A DNA stretch of 64,000 nt, taken from the NCBI GenBank assembly GCA_036511675.1, contig DATCBU010000054.1, forward strand, positions 12,836 to 76,835. The letters run 5' to 3'. The notes below the pieces were generated by a model, which had not been told where the DNA came from, made no database searches, and worked only from the letters and a program-made list of their open reading frames with translations. Made by a program: the position numbers and the translations under genes. The stretch is from Chersky-840 sp036511675. Its GTDB lineage: Bacteria > Actinomycetota > Acidimicrobiia > Acidimicrobiales > UBA8190. Shown here piece after piece: positions 41,267-49,868 of the stretch (positions are counted from its first letter, which is position 1; each line of letters opens with the position of its first letter).

Positions 41267-42139
41267 TCAGGGCCCCAATCGGGCCAGGGCGGGGACGACC
41301 TTTTCTCCGACGGCCGTCACGAAAGCCACCGGGTCGCCGACGGGCATCAACTCCACAGCGTCCACCCCCAGCGCGGCGTATTCGGCCATCTGGGCCAGGA
41401 ACCCGTCGAGGTCGTCGAGCGGATTGCTCATGGCCAGGATGGTTCGATCGATCGAGGCACCGTCGCGGCCTTCGGCTTCGCAATGGCGGTCGAGGATCTC
41501 GAGCTTGCGGGCGATCTCCGCGGGGGAGATGGCAAAGAGGTTGCAGGCGTCGGCGTAGCGCGCCACCAGGCGGAGCGTCTTGCGCTCGCCGCTGCCGCCG
41601 ATCAGGATCCGGGGCCGCGGCGTGCTGATGGGTGGGGGTGAGCAGATCGTCTCGGCCAGCTGGTAGTGACGACCTTCGAAGGGCCCGTCGTTGTCGCTCC
41701 ACATCTGCAGGCAGATCTGCAGGGTCTCCTCCAGACGCTCGAAGCGTTCGGCCAGCGGTGGGAAGGGCACACCGAGCCCCCGGTGCTCGCGCTCGTACCA
41801 CGCCGCCCCGATACCCAGCTGGGCCCGCCCCCCCGACACCACGTCCAGGGTCGTGACGATCTTGGCCAGCAGTCCCGGGTGTCGGTAGGTGACACCGGTG
41901 ACCAAGAGACCGAGCGTCATGGTGCTGGTCTGACCGGCCAGGAACCCGAGAGAGGTGTAGCCCTCGAGCATCGGGTCCTGCGACGTCGCCATCATCTCCA
42001 TCTGGAACCAGTGGTCCATGAGGGTGAACACCGACACGCCACTCTCCTCGGCGATACGGGCCGTGGTGGCGAGGGTGGGGCCGAGGGTCTCGGGTGCCCC
42101 GGGCAAGGTGAAGTTGACGAAGTGGATGCCTACGCGCAT
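41267..42139 (-). CDS. LLM-class (F420-dependent type) flavin oxidoreductase
   Basis: 290 aa, ATG at 42139 with AAAGGA upstream. Bacterial-luciferase-like barrel: begins MRVGIHFVNF, then DHWFQM (about 40), LLVTGVTYRHPGLLAKIVTT, DVVSGGRAQLGIGAAWYERE (the family signature, about 100) and RILIGGSGERKTLRLVARYA (phosphate-binding strand). Many actinobacterial members use coenzyme F420 rather than FMN; the cofactor cannot be settled from this sequence alone. Substrate unknown. It is convergent with the formate dehydrogenase and divergent from the MFS/TetR operon. Confidence 0.9.
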   Translation of the reverse strand: MRVGIHFVNFTLPGAPETLGPTLATTARIAEESGVSVFTLMDHWFQMEMMATSQDPMLEGYTSLGFLAGQTSTMTLGLLVTGVTYRHPGLLAKIVTTLDVVSGGRAQLGIGAAWYEREHRGLGVPFPPLAERFERLEETLQICLQMWSDNDGPFEGRHYQLAETICSPPPISTPRPRILIGGSGERKTLRLVARYADACNLFAISPAEIARKLEILDRHCEAEGRDGASIDRTILAMSNPLDDLDGFLAQMAEYAALGVDAVELMPVGDPVAFVTAVGEKVVPALARLGP

Positions 42140-42261
42140 CGGCGTTCCTTTCGGTCTAGGTCGGGAGTCGGCCAGGATCGTGGCCCTCACCTTCGCGCGG
42201 CGCCGGGGCGCGTCGGCCTCGGTCGACGACTGAGCCTGGCGTCTCGACGGCCGGGACACCA

Positions 42262-42290
42262 TTGACGTGGCCGCCGACAATTAGATACGG
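42262..42290 (+). promoter_or_regulatory. Candidate promoter of the MFS-TetR operon
   Basis: TTGACG (42262-42267) and TACGGT (about 42286-42291) with an 18-base spacer, about 40 bases before the chosen GTG of the MFS gene. It fits actinobacterial sigma-A-type promoters; inferred by eye. Confidence 0.4.
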
Positions 42291-42330
42291 TCCGACTCGG
42301 ATCGAAATCTCCGGCGAAAGAGAGCCCGAC

Positions 42331-43908
42331 GTGCCTGCACTCGAGCGCAAGTGGTGGACCCTCATCGCCGTCTGTACCGCCACCTTCATGCTCCTTCTCG
42401 ACATCACGGTCGTGAACGTGGCACTCCCCGACATCCAACGTTCGCTGCACTCGAGCTTCAGCGACCTGCAATGGGTGGTCGACGCCTATTCCCTGACCCT
42501 GGCCGCCTTCCTTCTCACGGCCGGGGTCGTGGGAGACATGTTCGGGCGCCGCGTGGTCTTCGCCGTGGGGTTGGGCGTGTTCTCGGTGTCGTCGCTCGTG
42601 TGCGGCCTGTCCTCGACGGCGTTGATCCTGAATCTGGCGCGAGGAGCCCAGGGGGTGGGGGGCGCCATCATGTTCGCCACCTCGCTGGCGCTCATCGCAT
42701 CCGCCTTCCACGGCAAAGAGCGCGGGACCGCCTTCGGCATCTACGGGGCGGTGATCGGCGGTGCTGTGGCGGTGGGGCCGCTCATCGGTGGCGCGCTCAC
42801 CAGCGGGCTCGGCTGGCGGTGGATCTTCTTCGTAAACGTGCCCGTCGGGGTCGTCGCCATCGCCCTCACCCTGACACGGGTGCAGGAGTCCAAGGAGGCC
42901 AACCAGCGGCGGGTGGACTGGATCGGCTTTGTGTCGTTCTCTGCCGCCCTGTTCATGCTGGTCTTCGCGCTGGTGCGGGGGAACTCCAACGGCTGGAGCA
43001 GTTCGATGATCGTGGGCCTGCTCATCGGCTCGGCGGTCCTGCTGGGCGTGTTTCTCGTCGCCGAATGGCGCCAGTCTGACCCCATGCTGGACCTGAACCT
43101 GTTCCGGCGGCCGGCGGTGATCGGCTCGTCGATCGTGGCCGTCGCCTTGTCGGGATCGATCTTCGCCCTGTTTCTGTACATCACCCTCTACGTCCAAGAC
43201 GACCTCGGCTACGGCCCGTTCGCGGCCGGGGTCCGATTCCTGCCCATCACCATGCTGTCGTTCATCGTGGCCCCCTTCGCCGGCAAGCTCAGTGTGCGGA
43301 TCAAGGCGCGGTACCTGCTCGGCAGCGGGCTCTTGATGGTCGCCATCGGGCTCCTGCTCATGTCGCACGTCCACGCCTCGTCGGGGTGGACGGTGCTGTT
43401 GCCCGGGTTCGTCGTCACCGGCATCGGCATCGGCACGGTGAACCCCGTCCTGGCGTCGGCCGCCATCAGCGTGGTGCCACCCGAGCGAAGCGGCATGGCG
43501 TCGGGGGCGAACAACACCTTCCGCCAAGTCGGCATCGCCACCGGCATCGCCGGCCTGGGGGCCGTGTTCCAGAGCCAGATCCAACACAAGACCCTGGCCG
43601 GGCTGGGGGCGAGCCCTGTCGGCCGGGAGGTGTTGGCCCGAGGGGGCGCGGCGCTGAAGGGAGCGATCACCGGTGGTGGAGTACGCCAGGCATCAGCGGC
43701 CATTCCCTCGGCCCCGGCCCGCGACGCGCTGCTGCACGCCTATCAGGTCGCCTTTGCCAGCACCTTCGACCACCTCATGGTCATCGGCGTGGTAGTCGCC
43801 GCGCTGGGCTCGATCGGTGCCTACGCCCTCGTGCGCGAGCGCGACTTCGTGCCGAGCTATGCCCCGCCCGACGCGGCGCAAGAACAACCGGCCGGAGTGG
43901 GGCTGTGA
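42331..43908 (+). CDS. MFS multidrug exporter, DHA2 family
   Basis: 525 aa from a GTG at 42331 (AAAGAGAG upstream); a TTG at 42262 would add 23 residues across the promoter-like sequence and is less likely. Fourteen helices; motifs LDITVVNVALPDIQ (D1), GDMFGRRVVFAVG (A) and VAVGPLIGGAL (C). The last extracytoplasmic loop is long (about 430-490). Proton-driven efflux of unknown compounds. It overlaps the downstream TetR gene by four bases, so the regulator is made with the pump, typical of self-regulated efflux. Confidence 0.9.
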   Translation: MPALERKWWTLIAVCTATFMLLLDITVVNVALPDIQRSLHSSFSDLQWVVDAYSLTLAAFLLTAGVVGDMFGRRVVFAVGLGVFSVSSLVCGLSSTALILNLARGAQGVGGAIMFATSLALIASAFHGKERGTAFGIYGAVIGGAVAVGPLIGGALTSGLGWRWIFFVNVPVGVVAIALTLTRVQESKEANQRRVDWIGFVSFSAALFMLVFALVRGNSNGWSSSMIVGLLIGSAVLLGVFLVAEWRQSDPMLDLNLFRRPAVIGSSIVAVALSGSIFALFLYITLYVQDDLGYGPFAAGVRFLPITMLSFIVAPFAGKLSVRIKARYLLGSGLLMVAIGLLLMSHVHASSGWTVLLPGFVVTGIGIGTVNPVLASAAISVVPPERSGMASGANNTFRQVGIATGIAGLGAVFQSQIQHKTLAGLGASPVGREVLARGGAALKGAITGGGVRQASAAIPSAPARDALLHAYQVAFASTFDHLMVIGVVVAALGSIGAYALVRERDFVPSYAPPDAAQEQPAGVGL

Positions 43909-44513
43909 ACGTGGACGCCACGCTCGCACCCACACCGCGGCCTCCGGGGAGGCCGCGGGACCAGCGGGCCACCCAAGCCATCACCGACGCCGCGCTCCGC
44001 CAGCTGGCCGCGTTGGGATACGCCCGGGTGTCGATGGAGAGCATCGCCAGCGAAGCCGGTGTGGCCCGGGCCACGGTGTACCGCCGCTTCAAGGACAAGG
44101 CCGACCTAATCACCGCGGCCATCGCCGACACTCCGGGAGGGCGGTTCCCCGATCAGCCTTCCGATGACCCGCGCGCCGACCTCGTCGTCTACCTCGAGGC
44201 ATTCGACGAGCGCTTCGGGGAGAGCTGCGTGGAGGTGATCGGCACCCTGCTGGGGTCACGCGAAGAACATGTGGCGTTGGCGTTGCACCGCCAACGTGTC
44301 GTCGAGCCGCGCACCGGCTACGTCCGCAGCCTGCTGGTGCGGGCCCAGGAGCTGGGGGAGCTGGCCACCGACACCGATGTCGACCTGGCCGTGCAGATGC
44401 TCACGGGATCGGTCCTGGCCCGAAGGGTCAACGGCACAGCCAGCCCGCCCGATTGGGCACGACGTGCCATCGACATGATTTGGAGGCGCGACGTACCCGT
44501 CGCGTCCTTCTGA
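43905..44513 (+). CDS. TetR-family regulator coupled to the MFS exporter
   Basis: 202 aa from a GTG at 43905 overlapping the MFS stop (GTGA). N-terminal tail PRPPGRPRDQRATQ, helix-turn-helix ALRQLAALGYARVSMESIAS, EAGVARATVYRRFKDKADLI, then a helical C-terminal domain of the TetR_C class (RRFKDKADLI..., EVIGTLLGSREEHVALALHR). It probably represses its own operon; no clear palindrome could be fixed upstream of the MFS gene. It is convergent with a MerR gene 40 bases away. Confidence 0.9.
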   Translation: MNVDATLAPTPRPPGRPRDQRATQAITDAALRQLAALGYARVSMESIASEAGVARATVYRRFKDKADLITAAIADTPGGRFPDQPSDDPRADLVVYLEAFDERFGESCVEVIGTLLGSREEHVALALHRQRVVEPRTGYVRSLLVRAQELGELATDTDVDLAVQMLTGSVLARRVNGTASPPDWARRAIDMIWRRDVPVASF

Positions 44514-44552
44514 GGCGCCAGGGCCGCCGACCTGCCGGACGACCGGGGTGCC

Positions 44553-45071
44553 CTACCCCAGCTCGGTCAGGAGCTGACGGCAACGCTCCGCGTTCTGCGC
44601 CAGCGTGGCCCGGAAGGCGTCCATCCGGGCCAACTTGGCGTCGAGCTGCTCTTTCAGGGACTCGTTCAGAGCCAGGGCCTCCTCGAGCAGAGCCTTCTGT
44701 TGGAGCCGGGCGGCTTGGGTGTTGACGTCACGCTTGGCCCGGTAGGCGGCACGCACCTCGTCGAGCCGTTGTTCGGACTCCAGGAACTCCTTGATCTCCT
44801 CGAGGTTCATCCCCAGCGCCTCGCGCAGCTCGAGAATGCGCTGCAGCTGCACGAGGTCGGCCTCCCGATAGCGTCGCTCGCCACCGGCGGTGTAATCCGA
44901 AGGGCTCAGGAGACCCAATTCGTCGTAGTAGCGCAGCGTGCGGGGAGACACCCCGGCCCGGGCGGCGGCGCCGCTGATGCGCAGGCCGGCCTCGGGTGTC
45001 GCGCCCGGCACCAGCGGGGCCATGGAACCGGCGTCGATCGGTGCGCCCTTCACCCCCGTGGCCCGAGCCAT
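44553..45071 (-). CDS. MerR-family transcriptional regulator
   Basis: 172 aa from the ATG at 45071, four bases after the MFS stop and behind TTGAGG. N-terminal tail about 30 aa, then GLRISGAAARAGVSPRTLRY, YDELGLLSPSDYTAGGERRY and READLVQLQRILELREALGM (MerR HTH and wings), then a long coiled-coil dimerisation helix LEEIKEFLESEQRLDEVRAA extending to the end. There are no Cys, so it is not a metal sensor of the classic type. It is the second gene of an operon with an MFS exporter whose promoter carries an 18-bp palindrome. Confidence 0.92.
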   Translation of the reverse strand: MARATGVKGAPIDAGSMAPLVPGATPEAGLRISGAAARAGVSPRTLRYYDELGLLSPSDYTAGGERRYREADLVQLQRILELREALGMNLEEIKEFLESEQRLDEVRAAYRAKRDVNTQAARLQQKALLEEALALNESLKEQLDAKLARMDAFRATLAQNAERCRQLLTELG

Positions 45072-45075
45072 GTCC

Positions 45076-46833
45076 TCAACCCACCAACAGGGGCTCTGTC
45101 TCGGCCACCGCTTGTTCGGACGACTCGAGCGGAAGCCCGGCGTCGCTCTCGGTGTGGTGGTACTTGCCCCCGCGCAGCAAGGAGGCGACGGCGCCGAGCA
45201 CGCAGGCGATGGCAGCAAAGTCGAACGCCTTCTCGAGTCCCTTGCCGAACGGGGCCGAGATGAGGTGCGGGAAGAACGACCGCCCCGTGATGTAGTTCGC
45301 CTGCGCCACGGTCATGTGGTGCAGAGCGGTCGGACCGAGCAGCGTCGCCATCGGGTTGTACCCGAGGAATGCCGCGAAGAGCGAGCCCACGGGCGGGAGG
45401 TGTGACACACGCGTGGCGGTGCTGGCTGGCACTCCTTGTGCCACCAGCCCGTGAAAGAGGGTGGAGGGCAGCGTGGCGGAAAGGCCCAGGATCATGAGCG
45501 TGAAGAAGATCCCGATGGAGAGCACCTGGGCCGAGGAGTTGAACGTGGCCGCCATGCCCGCCCCCGCCCCGCGCTGGTCCGCAGGCAGGCTGTTCATGAT
45601 CCCGGTCTGGTTGGGCGCGATGAACAGTCCCATCCCGACCGAGTTGAACAGGAGCAGGGTGGCGAACACCGGATAGCCGAAGTTGACGGGCAGCATCTGC
45701 AGGAGGACGAACGTCAAGGCCACGAGCAGCAGGCCCCCGGTGGCGAAGGGGCGGGCGCCGTACTTGTCGGCCAGGTGGCCGGCCAGTGGGCCCGCGGCGA
45801 GAAATCCCACGGTCAGAGGCACCATGTAGATGCCGGCCCACAGAGGAGTGGAGCTGAAGCTGTAGCCGTGCAGTGGTAGCCAGATGCCCTGGAGCCAGAT
45901 GATGAGCATGAACATGAGCCCGCCCCGACTCAGCGACGCCAGGCCGCTCGCCACGTTGCCCGCCGTGAAGGCACGGATGCGAAACAAGGTCAGCCGGAAC
46001 ATTGGATTGGCGACCCTCGTCTCGATCAACCCGAACACCGCCAGCAACACGAGGCCGCCGATGATCTCGGCCATCACCGACGGACTCGTCCACCCCATGG
46101 TGTGGTGGCCGTAGGGCAACAGGCCGTAGGTGATCCCCACCAGGATCAGGATCAGGCCGGCCGCGAACGTGGCGTTTCCCCACCAGTCGACGTGGGCCGG
46201 GGTGCGGATGCTGCGGTCTTCGAGCTTCCGATACGCCCACACCGTCCCGAAGACCCCGAAGGGCACCGACACGAGAAACACCATGTGCCATTGGACCGGC
46301 GCCAACAGCCCGCCCAGGACCAGGCCGATGAAGGCCCCGGCGATGGCGGCGACATTGTTGATGCCGAGCCCCAGCCCGCGCTGGTCGGCGGGGAAAGCGT
46401 CGGTGATGATGGCCGAGGAGTTGGCAAAGAGCATGGCGCCACCGACTCCCTGGCCGATGCGCATGCCGATGAGCCAGATGGCTGCCCCGGCGCCGTGCAT
46501 CCACGTGACCGAGAGCAAGATCGAGAACACGGTGAAGACGGCAAACCCGAGGTTGTACATCTTCACCCGGCCGAACATGTCGCCCACGCGGCCGAGGGTC
46601 ACCAGCAGCACGGCCAGCACCACCATGAACCCCATGAGCATCCACAGCATGTAGCCGGTGTTCGCCGGGGTCAGGGGGTTGAGGTGGATCCCCCGGAAGA
46701 TGGCCGGCAGGGCGATCAAGACGATCGACTGGTTGATGAAGACCATGAGGGTGCCCAGCGTGATGTTGGAGAGGGCGATCCACTTGTATCGGCTGTCGGC
46801 GGCGGCTGCCTCGGTCCGGGTCACATCCTGCAC
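45076..46833 (-). CDS. MFS exporter, DHA2-like
   Basis: 585 aa, ATG at 46833. Fourteen predicted helices; NQSIVLIALPAIFRGIHL replaces the usual D1 motif (Asn for Asp), LGRVGDMFGRVKMYN is motif A, and the helix-5 region reads IAGAFIGLVLGGLLAPV. The cytosolic tail of about 25 aa is acidic. Co-transcribed with the MerR regulator four bases downstream. The palindrome at 46842-46859 lies just upstream of the start. Exports an unknown compound. Confidence 0.9.
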   Translation of the reverse strand: MQDVTRTEAAAADSRYKWIALSNITLGTLMVFINQSIVLIALPAIFRGIHLNPLTPANTGYMLWMLMGFMVVLAVLLVTLGRVGDMFGRVKMYNLGFAVFTVFSILLSVTWMHGAGAAIWLIGMRIGQGVGGAMLFANSSAIITDAFPADQRGLGLGINNVAAIAGAFIGLVLGGLLAPVQWHMVFLVSVPFGVFGTVWAYRKLEDRSIRTPAHVDWWGNATFAAGLILILVGITYGLLPYGHHTMGWTSPSVMAEIIGGLVLLAVFGLIETRVANPMFRLTLFRIRAFTAGNVASGLASLSRGGLMFMLIIWLQGIWLPLHGYSFSSTPLWAGIYMVPLTVGFLAAGPLAGHLADKYGARPFATGGLLLVALTFVLLQMLPVNFGYPVFATLLLFNSVGMGLFIAPNQTGIMNSLPADQRGAGAGMAATFNSSAQVLSIGIFFTLMILGLSATLPSTLFHGLVAQGVPASTATRVSHLPPVGSLFAAFLGYNPMATLLGPTALHHMTVAQANYITGRSFFPHLISAPFGKGLEKAFDFAAIACVLGAVASLLRGGKYHHTESDAGLPLESSEQAVAETEPLLVG

Positions 46834-46841
46834 GGAGAGAT

Positions 46842-46859
46842 CTTAACGTTAACGTTAAG
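46842..46859. promoter_or_regulatory. Perfect 18-bp palindrome at the MFS-MerR promoter (candidate MerR operator)
   Basis: CTTAACGTTAACGTTAAG is identical to its reverse complement, centred 17 bases upstream of the MFS ATG. It contains three overlapping TTAACGTTAA-like half-sites. Control by the operon's own MerR protein is inferred. Confidence 0.7.
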
Positions 46860-46926
46860 GTCTTGCAGCTGGGGGCGACGTTCCGGGCTCGGGCTGGCCC
46901 CGGCCCAGCTCAGAGCGGTCGTGGGA

Positions 46927-47409
46927 TCAGTCGTCGAGGCTCCGGGAGAAGGAGCGGTTGCGCGGATCATCCTTGAACTCCCCGTAGGGAGGCCTGGGGT
47001 GATATCCGGCGCCGACGTAGAGCGAGATGGCATCCGGTTGCTCGATCCCGGTCTCCAACCACATCTCGCCGTAGCCCGCCGCCCTGGCCTGTTCCTCCAG
47101 GAAGGCCAGGACCCGAGCGCCAAGGCCACGACGGCGGAGTACGGGGTCGACATACATGCGCTTGATCTCGGCCACTCCCGGACCGAGGTGACGGATGCCA
47201 CCGCACGCCACCTCGACACCCTCAACCACGGCCACCACGAAGCACCCGGCGGGTGGCTCGAATTCGTCACCACGCAGGGGCGCGGGGCCCGCGCCGCCGT
47301 AGCGCCGGGCCATCTCGGCGATCTGTCGGTCCTGGAGTTGGCGCGCCCCGGGGCTGTCCACGGCGACGGTGCGCAAGGCGACCTCGGCGTGGTCAGCGGA
47401 TTTCGGCAT
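46927..47409 (-). CDS. GNAT-family N-acetyltransferase
   Basis: 160 aa from the ATG at 47409. Acetyl-CoA site seen as EIKRMYVDPVLRRRGLGARV (R/Q-x-x-G-x-G/A as RRRGLG), followed by LAFLEEQARAAGYGEMWLET and the end motif AISLYVGAGYHPRPPYGEF. Transfers an acetyl group to an amine; substrate not predictable. An in-frame upstream extension is possible but lacks conserved sequence. Divergent from the GH5 gene across a palindrome. Confidence 0.9.
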   Translation of the reverse strand: MPKSADHAEVALRTVAVDSPGARQLQDRQIAEMARRYGGAGPAPLRGDEFEPPAGCFVVAVVEGVEVACGGIRHLGPGVAEIKRMYVDPVLRRRGLGARVLAFLEEQARAAGYGEMWLETGIEQPDAISLYVGAGYHPRPPYGEFKDDPRNRSFSRSLDD

Positions 47410-47453
47410 GCGGTCATGATGCTGGGCCTGGCGATGGCAGGCAACGACGGGGA

Positions 47454-47468
47454 CAACCGTGACGGTTG
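47454..47468. promoter_or_regulatory. Palindrome between GNAT and GH5 genes
   Basis: CAACCGT-G-ACGGTTG: seven-base perfect arms around one base, in the 91-base gap between divergent genes. It resembles dyads of sugar-responsive repressors, but no cognate regulator is nearby. Confidence 0.45.
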
Positions 47469-47500
47469 ACCCCGCGGGGCTGCTCATCTAGACAGGCGCA

Positions 47501-48991
47501 ATGGGGGCACGACACCGCGCTGGTAGATCGCCGTGGACGACACGGGTGCGGCTGGCGACGATCGGGACGCTCCTGATCGGCGTCGTGGTGGCCCCGGGGA
47601 CGGTCCGGGCCTCGGCCGGCCCGCTGCTGTCGATCACGGTCTCGGGCAATCATTTCGTCAACGGTGCCGGGAGCACCGTCCGCTTGCTGGGCGCGGATGT
47701 CCCGAGCACCGAGTACGCCTGTGACCAGGGTTGGGGCTACGCGTCGCAGCCGCTGACCGTCGGCACGGCCGACGCCATCGCCTCGTGGCACGCCGATGCG
47801 GTGCGCGTCCCTCTCAACGAGGATTGCTGGCTGGGCATCAACGGCCAGCCGTCATACGGGACCGAGGTCGGCTACCAACAGGCCATGGAGTCGTGGGTGA
47901 CCGACCTCAACGACGCCGGGATCTACGCCATCGTCGACCTGCACTGGACCGCTCCCGGTGCCAACGATGCGGACGGTCAGCGACCGATGCCCGACGATCA
48001 TTCCAAAGCGTTCTGGACCTCGGTGGCCAGCGCCTTCAAGAACAATCACGCCGTGGTCTTCGACGCCTTCAACGAGCCGTACTCGCCAGCCGCCAACGGC
48101 AACTCGAGCCTGCCCGTGAGCTGGTCGTGCTGGCTGAACGGCGGGTGTCTCCTCCCGGTGGCCAACCAGGACGGCACCATCAATGATGCCGACACCTACA
48201 CCGCGGTGGGCATGCAAGCCATGGTGAACACCATCCGCGCCACCGGAGCAACACAGCCGATCCTGCTGGGGGGCTTGAGCTATGCCAACGATCTATCGGG
48301 ATGGCTGGCCTACGAGCCCACCGATCCCGATCATCAATTGGCGGCGTCGTTCCACAACTACTACGGCGAGTCGTGCGACACCACGTCGTGTTGGCAGAGC
48401 ACCATCGCCACCGTGGCAGCCCAGGTGCCGGTCGTGACGGGCGAGTTCGACCAGGGATACGACTGCGCCTCCCCACCGACCACGCCCTCGGGCCTCACCA
48501 CCTTCGACACCACCTTCATGCACTGGGCCGACGCTGACGGGGTGAGCTATCTCGCCTGGGGATGGTGGGTGCTGGGGAACACCTCGACGCCATGCAGTGC
48601 GCTCGCCGATCCCGGGGACAACGACGCCCTGGTCTCCGACTACGCGGGCACAGCGGTCTCGCCCGACGGCACGAACCTCCGCACCCACTTGGCGGTGCTG
48701 TCGGGGAGCACGGGCCTGCAGGTCACCACGGCGGCCCTGCCGGCCGGAGCGCTGCGCCTGAAGTACTCGGCCACCCTTCGGGGCAGTGGCGGCAACCCCC
48801 CGTACAAGTGGGCGGTGTCGTCAGGGCGGCTGCCGACCGGCCTGCACCTGCGGGCGACGGGCGTGATCTCGGGTAGACCCAGGGTGACGGGCACCTTCAC
48901 CTTCACGGTGAAAGTCGTCGACCACAAGACCAAGGCCAAGCCTCACACCCAGAATGCCGCCACCCGGTCGCTGGCGATCACCGTCGTCTGA
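47501..48991 (+). CDS. Secreted glycoside hydrolase family 5 (cellulase-like) with C-terminal Ig-like domain
   Basis: 496 aa. Signal peptide about 1-38 (LATIGTLLIGVVVAPGTVRA). GH5 barrel about 45-395: NHFVNGAGSTVRLLGADVP, ADAVRVPLNEDCWLG, AIVDLHWTAPG. The acid/base Glu is in VFDAFNEPYS (about 192), the nucleophile Glu in VVTGEFDQGYD (about 315) and the aromatic platform in YLAWGWWVLG. Several Cys pairs fit an exported enzyme. The last 90 aa (LPAGALRLKYSATLRGSGGN, GVISGRPRVTGTFTFTV) form the same Ig-like module as in the repeat protein at 27916. Hydrolyses beta-linked glucan or mannan outside the cell; exact linkage unknown. The stop codon lies in a tandem 17-bp repeat. Confidence 0.93.
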   Translation: MGARHRAGRSPWTTRVRLATIGTLLIGVVVAPGTVRASAGPLLSITVSGNHFVNGAGSTVRLLGADVPSTEYACDQGWGYASQPLTVGTADAIASWHADAVRVPLNEDCWLGINGQPSYGTEVGYQQAMESWVTDLNDAGIYAIVDLHWTAPGANDADGQRPMPDDHSKAFWTSVASAFKNNHAVVFDAFNEPYSPAANGNSSLPVSWSCWLNGGCLLPVANQDGTINDADTYTAVGMQAMVNTIRATGATQPILLGGLSYANDLSGWLAYEPTDPDHQLAASFHNYYGESCDTTSCWQSTIATVAAQVPVVTGEFDQGYDCASPPTTPSGLTTFDTTFMHWADADGVSYLAWGWWVLGNTSTPCSALADPGDNDALVSDYAGTAVSPDGTNLRTHLAVLSGSTGLQVTTAALPAGALRLKYSATLRGSGGNPPYKWAVSSGRLPTGLHLRATGVISGRPRVTGTFTFTVKVVDHKTKAKPHTQNAATRSLAITVV

Positions 48992-49016
48992 TCAGCGGCG
49001 TCGTCTGATCAGCGGC
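48983..49016 (+). repeat. Tandem 17-bp duplication spanning the GH5 stop codon
   Basis: GTCGTCTGATCAGCGGC occurs twice without spacer (48983-48999 and 49000-49016). The first copy supplies the last two Val codons and the TGA; the second lies just after it. It looks like a recent slippage duplication. Confidence 0.85.
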
Positions 49017-49100
49017 GTGCCAGACGGCGCCCGCCCTCGGTGTCGGGGGGTGTGTGGTGAGCTCGAGGTGATGGTGGAGCGATGATTCGCCCGCGCGTGG

Positions 49101-49382
49101 CTAGGTTCGGACCTCTTCGTGCACGGCAGCGGTGCGGCCCTCGGTGTCGGTCACGGCGCGGTCGTAGGTGCGGTTCTGCGTTCCTGCCGGTCGGCGAGCC
49201 ATTGCGAAGATGACCGTCGAGATGACCAGGCCGATGGCGCCCACGACCATGAGGATGACCCCCACCGTCGAGAGCCGGAAACCATGTCCTTGGCTCGTGA
49301 CCGCCCAATACATCACCGCACCGGCGGCGATGGAGATCATGCTGAAGACCATTCCTGTCAGACCCATGTCTGTCACTTCCAT
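49101..49382 (-). CDS. DUF6458-like two-helix membrane protein
   Basis: 93 aa from the ATG at 49382 (AGGA about nine bases upstream); a second Met, MGLTGM, is five codons on. Two hydrophobic segments: MVFSMISIAAGAVMYWAV and VGVILMVVGAIGLVISTVIF, then a basic to polar tail (RRPAGTQNRTYDRAV). The layout fits the small actinobacterial DUF6458 family of unknown role. Single gene between GH5 (convergent) and a small zinc-type protein upstream on the same strand. Confidence 0.8.
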   Translation of the reverse strand: MEVTDMGLTGMVFSMISIAAGAVMYWAVTSQGHGFRLSTVGVILMVVGAIGLVISTVIFAMARRPAGTQNRTYDRAVTDTEGRTAAVHEEVRT

Positions 49383-49493
49383 TTCGTGTAGTCCTGGTCA
49401 GATGCCAGGAAGCGAAGGAAGCGTGGGCCGGGGTGCCTTCGGGTGTTCTTCTGTCGACACTAACAAGCAGCAGGTTTTATGCGTGCTTGACGC

Positions 49494-49736
49494 TCAATGG
49501 GCGCTGGCCACTTTCTTGCCCCGCATGCGGGGGGCGACCTTGGCCTGATGGCGAGAACAGAACGGGCCGTCGTTGTAGATCGACAGGCACGTCCCGCATC
49601 CGGACTCGCCACACAGCCTTCCCGGCGCGAAGGTCTTCGACCTCGGGCCCGTGCCCTGAAGCCCCCGGCCCCCCACGGTGCGCTCGATCTCGTTCGAATC
49701 CTCCACTGCACCCACCTCCCGAGGGTCGAGGGTCAT
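49494..49736 (-). CDS. Small Cys-rich (zinc-finger-like) protein
   Basis: 80 aa. The C-terminal half has GRLCGESGCGTCLSIYNDGP, then FCSRHQAKVAPRMRGKK: four Cys and a His spaced C-x4-C-x2-C-x10-C-x2-H, resembling a small zinc-binding module with a basic tail, seen in other actinobacterial hypothetical proteins. The N-terminal 35 aa are polar. Possible nucleic-acid binding is inferred from the basic tail. Divergent from the winged-helix gene over an AT-rich gap. Confidence 0.72.
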   Translation of the reverse strand: MTLDPREVGAVEDSNEIERTVGGRGLQGTGPRSKTFAPGRLCGESGCGTCLSIYNDGPFCSRHQAKVAPRMRGKKVASAH

Positions 49737-49809
49737 TCCCCGCTTCGATTGACCCTCGAGCGACCGGTGGTCGGCGACAGGCGAGTCTCTTTGACGCTCC
49801 CCAACTTAC

Positions 49810-49843
49810 TCTAGTTTTATGACGCTAGCAATTTATTACTAGA
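49810..49843. promoter_or_regulatory. AT-rich inverted repeat between divergent small regulators
   Basis: TCTAGT (49810-49815) and ACTAGA (49838-49843) flank a GCTAGC palindrome in a patch with about one third GC, in contrast to the roughly two-thirds GC surroundings. Followed by TATGCT (about 49853) just before the winged-helix gene. Candidate operator and promoter. Confidence 0.45.
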
Positions 49844-49868
49844 TTTACCAGGCTATGCTCAAAGCACG

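Noticed and set aside
42262..42330. TTG start for the MFS gene at 42262
   Set aside because: It would place the promoter-like -35 and -10 sequences inside the gene; the GTG at 42331 has a purine-rich ribosome site.
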